NCBI GenBank assembly: GCA_017455085.1
Contig: JAFTBT010000017.1
Coordinates: 1 to 25,856, forward strand
DNA length: 25,856 nt
From: Synergistaceae bacterium
GTDB taxonomy: Bacteria; Synergistota; Synergistia; Synergistales; Aminobacteriaceae
Reading direction: 5' to 3'
Shown here: positions 23,408 to 25,856 of the stretch, in pieces
How the letters are laid out: each line of letters starts with the position of its first letter
How positions within the stretch are numbered: the first letter of the stretch is position 1
Made by a program: the position numbers and the translations under genes
The notes under the pieces: model-generated
Told to the model about the DNA's origin: nothing
What the model saw: only the letters and a program-made list of their open reading frames with translations
Database searches by the model: none

Positions 23408-23767
23408 CTATTTCGTGAAGATTTCTCCATTACCGTCAATAACTATGCTGGAGATTTTCAGCAGGTCAAGCCTCCGGTACTGTATGCAGTCATCATCGTT
23501 ATCGAAGAATACCAACATATCCCAGTACTGAGTGTTTTTGTTGTCACCGCTGTCGAAACGAAGTGTGGTGCTTTCTCCGCTCTTGAGGGGCAAACCGTCT
23601 CCGGTGAACTCGTTCTCCAAAGTGTAGTTGTCGAGATATGAGGGGCTGGCAAATATTCTCACAACTGTTCTGCCGCTGTAATTCTGAAGCTCGAAATCCT
23701 GACGGCCGGCAAATGCTGTGCAGCTTAAGAGAAGGATTAATGCTGTTACGGGAAGAAGTTTTCTCAT
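23408..23767 (-). CDS. Small exported protein of unknown function
   Basis: This 119-residue protein begins with a signal peptide (MRKLLPVTALILLLSCTAFA). LLSC could also be a lipobox, making it a lipoprotein. The mature part, FELQNYSGRTVVRIFASPSY to the end, is beta-rich with a WDMLVFFDNDDDC segment. It resembles small secreted proteins with an F-x-L-x-N-x-T/S-G start, a Y-x-SP turn and a WD motif seen in many bacteria, whose function is not known. GAGGTG lies about 10 bases before the ATG, and an extended -10 TGCTATAAT lies about 40 bases upstream. It is transcribed alone and convergent with the metH-like gene. Confidence 0.8.
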   Translation of the reverse strand: MRKLLPVTALILLLSCTAFAGRQDFELQNYSGRTVVRIFASPSYLDNYTLENEFTGDGLPLKSGESTTLRFDSGDNKNTQYWDMLVFFDNDDDCIQYRRLDLLKISSIVIDGNGEIFTK

Positions 23768-23804
23768 TATTGATACACCTCGATAAGTGAGTTTGATGCG
23801 AAAA

Positions 23805-23813
23805 ATTATAGCA
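23805..23813 (-). promoter_or_regulatory. Extended -10 promoter of the exported-protein gene
   Basis: On the minus strand the sequence is TGCTATAAT, about 40 bases before the ATG at 23767. The same nine bases precede the metH-like and rpmH genes. A clear -35 is missing. Confidence 0.6.
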
Positions 23814-23863
23814 TAACAGGGTAAATCATCACGAGAATCTTAACGGGCTTGCTGGTATGAGTG

Positions 23864-23869
23864 TATAAT
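23864..23869 (+). promoter_or_regulatory. -10 element of nadE
   Basis: A perfect TATAAT lies 37 bases before the TTG start of nadE, preceded by GTG. It overlaps an in-frame GTG at 23861 that would otherwise be the longest start, which argues against that longer form. Confidence 0.55.
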
Positions 23870-23905
23870 TACGCAATATTTATCCCACTGAGAGGAATTA
23901 ACAAC

Positions 23906-24847
23906 TTGCGGAATACAATCATTCAGTGTGAACAATGGCTGTCTGATCAAGTGAATAATGCCCACGCGAAGGGTATTGTTTTGGGATTATCGGGCGGGAT
24001 TGATTCGTCTGTGCTTGCTGCAATTGGCCGTGAAGCACTTGGCCGCGATGGGGTGTTGGGTGTGATTATGCCCTGCCATAGCATTCAGGATGATGAGGCT
24101 GATGCGAGGCTGCTTGCTGAGGCGGTGGACGTGGATTTTGTGCGTGTGGACTTGAGCGGAGTGTATGATGCTCTATGTGCTGGGGTGTTGATGTGTGATC
24201 CCCAAACGGAGCGTGACTCTCAACCGGTGATATACGCCCCAAACTGGGTGCAAGACTCTCAACCGGCAACATACGCCACAAACTCGGTGCATGACTCTCA
24301 ACCGGCAACATACGCCACAAACTTGGTGCATGACTCTCAACCGGCAACATACACCACAAACTCGGTGCGTGACTCTCAACCTCTGGCACATGCACATGAC
24401 TCTCACGCTCTCGACTCCCTCACCCGCTCGAACATCAAGGCACGTTTACGCATGGTGACTCTCTACGCTTTCGCACAGTCCAGAAATTTGCTCGTGTGCG
24501 GAACTAGCAACAGGTCAGAATACGAGACCGGCTACTTCACCAAATACGGCGACTCCGGTGTCGACTTGATGCCGCTAGCAGGATTCCTCAAGAGAGACAT
24601 TCGCAAGATGGCCAGACTCCTCAACGTACCCGAACGCATTATCACAAAAGCTCCCAGTGCAGGACTCTACGCAGGACAGACTGACGAGTCAGATATGGGC
24701 TTCACGTATGACATTCTCGATGAGTATCTTGCTACCGGACACATCAACGACCCCGCAGCACAACAACGCATTGATGTCATGCGCAGACGAAGCGAACACA
24801 AACGCAAGCCGATTCCAATTTTCAGAGTGAGTAGTGAGCAGCAGTGA
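23906..24847 (+). CDS. nadE: NAD synthetase with an in-frame 13-residue tandem repeat insertion
   Basis: This 313-residue ammonia-type NAD synthetase amidates deamido-NAD using ATP in the last step of NAD synthesis. The ATP pyrophosphatase loop is LSGGIDSSV at 28-36. Later motifs are NIKARLRMVTLYAFAQ, CGTSNRSEYETGYFTKYGD and ITKAPSAGLYAGQTDE, all typical. No glutaminase domain is present. Between residues about 104 and 165, where relatives have a short loop, there are four copies of a 13-residue repeat (DSQPATYATNSVH) plus partial copies. The TTG start has AGAGGA 9 bases upstream and gives the normal N-terminus. The catalytic motifs flanking the insertion are intact, so the enzyme is probably active with a long flexible loop. 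Confidence 0.9.
   Translation: MRNTIIQCEQWLSDQVNNAHAKGIVLGLSGGIDSSVLAAIGREALGRDGVLGVIMPCHSIQDDEADARLLAEAVDVDFVRVDLSGVYDALCAGVLMCDPQTERDSQPVIYAPNWVQDSQPATYATNSVHDSQPATYATNLVHDSQPATYTTNSVRDSQPLAHAHDSHALDSLTRSNIKARLRMVTLYAFAQSRNLLVCGTSNRSEYETGYFTKYGDSGVDLMPLAGFLKRDIRKMARLLNVPERIITKAPSAGLYAGQTDESDMGFTYDILDEYLATGHINDPAAQQRIDVMRRRSEHKRKPIPIFRVSSEQQ
24215..24397 (+). repeat. 39-bp tandem repeat inside nadE
   Basis: Units start at 24215, 24254, 24293, 24332 and 24371 with GACTCTCAACCGG; the first four are full length and the fifth is shortened. Units two to four are nearly identical and the first has diverged. Thirty-nine bases equal 13 codons, so changes in copy number keep the frame. Confidence 0.95.
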
Positions 24848-24920
24848 GTGATTCGTGATTTATCGGACACTTTTTTGCTGTTACGCACCACAATATTTTT
24901 ACAGGAGTGATACATAAACC

Positions 24921-25673
24921 ATGTCAGGACATTCAAAATGGGCAAACATCAAACACCGCAAAGCAGCTCAGGACGCAAAACGCGGCAACCTTTTCCAGAA
25001 GTTAGTACGTGCAATCATCATCGCAGCTAAAGACGGCGGAGGAGACCCCGCTATGAATATGCGCCTCAAGACCGCAATCGAGCGCGCAAAGGCCGTAAGT
25101 GTTCCCAACGACAATATTACTCGCGCCATCAAACGAGGCACAGGAGAACTCGGAGACATCTCGTATGACGAACTCACCTACGAAGTCATCGGCCCTGCTG
25201 GTGTTGCAGTACTCGTAAACGTCATGACCGACAACAGGAATCGCACTACCCCAGAAATCCGCGCCTTACTCGCACGTAACGGCGGGCAGATGGGATCCGA
25301 AGGCTCTGTTGCGTGGATGTTCGACCGCAAAGGCGTTATCGAGGTCAAGGGCGAAAATCTCGATGAGGACGCATTGATGACTGTCGGGCTTGATGCTGGT
25401 ATGTCCGACATGGAGGAAAGCGATGAAGGCTTTACCATGTACTGCGAACCGTCAGACCTTGACGCGCTCCAGAAAGCTCTTGAGGCCGCAAAATACACCG
25501 TTGAGAGCGCAGAAGTCTCCATGATCGCGAAGACTCCGGTAGCTGTTCCTGATGTTGACGCTGCACGCAAAGTTATGAGGCTGGTTGACGCTCTCGAAGA
25601 ACACGATGATGTGCAGAACGTGTACTCAAACTTTGAGATAGCTGACGAAATAGCAGCACAGCTTGAAGAATAA
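24921..25673 (+). CDS. yebC: YebC/PmpR-family protein
   Basis: This 250-residue cytoplasmic protein begins with MSGHSKWANIKHRKAAQDAK, the diagnostic start of the YebC/TACO1 family, and continues with GGGDPAMNMRLKTAIERAKA and YEVIGPAGVAVLVNVMTDNRNRT. Family members have been described as transcription regulators and as translation factors that relieve ribosome stalling at proline runs. AGGAG lies about 14 bases before the ATG. The gene directly precedes ruvC and overlaps it by 11 bases, the order found in many bacteria, where yebC is in the ruv cluster. Confidence 0.95.
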   Translation: MSGHSKWANIKHRKAAQDAKRGNLFQKLVRAIIIAAKDGGGDPAMNMRLKTAIERAKAVSVPNDNITRAIKRGTGELGDISYDELTYEVIGPAGVAVLVNVMTDNRNRTTPEIRALLARNGGQMGSEGSVAWMFDRKGVIEVKGENLDEDALMTVGLDAGMSDMEESDEGFTMYCEPSDLDALQKALEAAKYTVESAEVSMIAKTPVAVPDVDAARKVMRLVDALEEHDDVQNVYSNFEIADEIAAQLEE

Positions 25674-25856
25674 CGTAGTATGTCTTGGAGTCGATCCCGG
25701 CCTCGCACGTGTGGGGTATGGAGCAGTCACGCACACTGAGACCGGGCTTGTGGCTCTGAATTATGGCTGTATCGAAACCAATCCGCATATGTCCTTCACC
25801 GAACGCTTATTATTCATTCACAAAGCTCTTCAGGAACAAATCACCCTCTGTAATCC
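25663..25856 (+). CDS. ruvC: Holliday junction endonuclease RuvC (3' end outside window)
   Basis: The visible 64 codons read MKNNVVCLGVDPGLARVGYG and continue to the window edge with ERLLFIHKALQEQI. This is the start of RuvC, which cuts Holliday junctions after RuvAB branch migration. Asp11 of GVDPG is the first catalytic acid. The only possible start after an in-frame stop is the TTG at 25663, which lies inside the end of yebC, so translation is probably coupled. No independent ribosome binding site is clear. Confidence 0.9.
   Translation, partial: MKNNVVCLGVDPGLARVGYGAVTHTETGLVALNYGCIETNPHMSFTERLLFIHKALQEQITLCN

Noticed and set aside
24066..24406. Tandem array in nadE as a CRISPR array or as minus-strand genes
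   Set aside because: Units are head-to-tail with no unique spacers, and the period is exactly 13 codons of the nadE frame. The minus-strand frames are a by-product of the repeat.

Overview
This window looks like a bacterial chromosome of moderate GC content, most likely a host-associated Synergistota or Firmicutes-like bacterium. That guess rests on the rpmH-rnpA-yidD-yidC-jag block, a short YidC without the large periplasmic domain, the rapZ-yvcK pair, and a short MetH lacking the activation domain. No rRNA or tRNA marker is present, so the assignment is inference.

Layout. (1) Positions 1-7300, minus strand: a probable operon of two LicD-type phosphotransferases, a fusion of an IspD-like cytidylyltransferase with an APH-type small-molecule kinase, a PfkB-type kinase, and a CUT1-type ABC importer (permease, binding protein, permease cut by the window edge). 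It resembles the choline Lic pathway (import, kinase, CTP activation, transfer to a glycan) rebuilt from other families. (2) 7399-10024, minus: jag, a noncoding stretch with a decayed IS200/IS605-like end, yidC, yidD, rnpA and rpmH. (3) 10356-12316, plus: rapZ and yvcK. (4) 12294-18440, minus: a phosphonate operon. It holds a coiled-coil protein, a LicC-like cytidylyltransferase, a cytidylyltransferase-PEP mutase, a radical SAM-cytidylyltransferase fusion, an iron-type alcohol dehydrogenase and phosphonopyruvate decarboxylase. (5) 18518-25856: housekeeping and accessory genes: pgeF-like, an AEC transporter, a small membrane protein, a metH-like gene, an exported protein, nadE, yebC and a partial ruvC, with several repeat families between or inside them.

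The most interesting content is the phosphonate operon. The predicted route is PEP to phosphonopyruvate to phosphonoacetaldehyde to 2-hydroxyethylphosphonate, like the early fosfomycin steps. The operon carries three cytidylyltransferase domains and a radical SAM enzyme without a B12 domain. Two genes contain long poly-G tracts on the coding strand. In the LicC-like gene the tract is G10 and causes a frameshift. One more G would fuse it in frame to the PEP mutase gene as a single protein of 678 residues with a normal LicC C-terminus. In the alcohol dehydrogenase the tract is G11 and in frame. This is the architecture of a phase-variable contingency system controlling a CMP-activated phosphonate, probably a surface glycan decoration. 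The LicD operon could supply transferases, but that link is inference.
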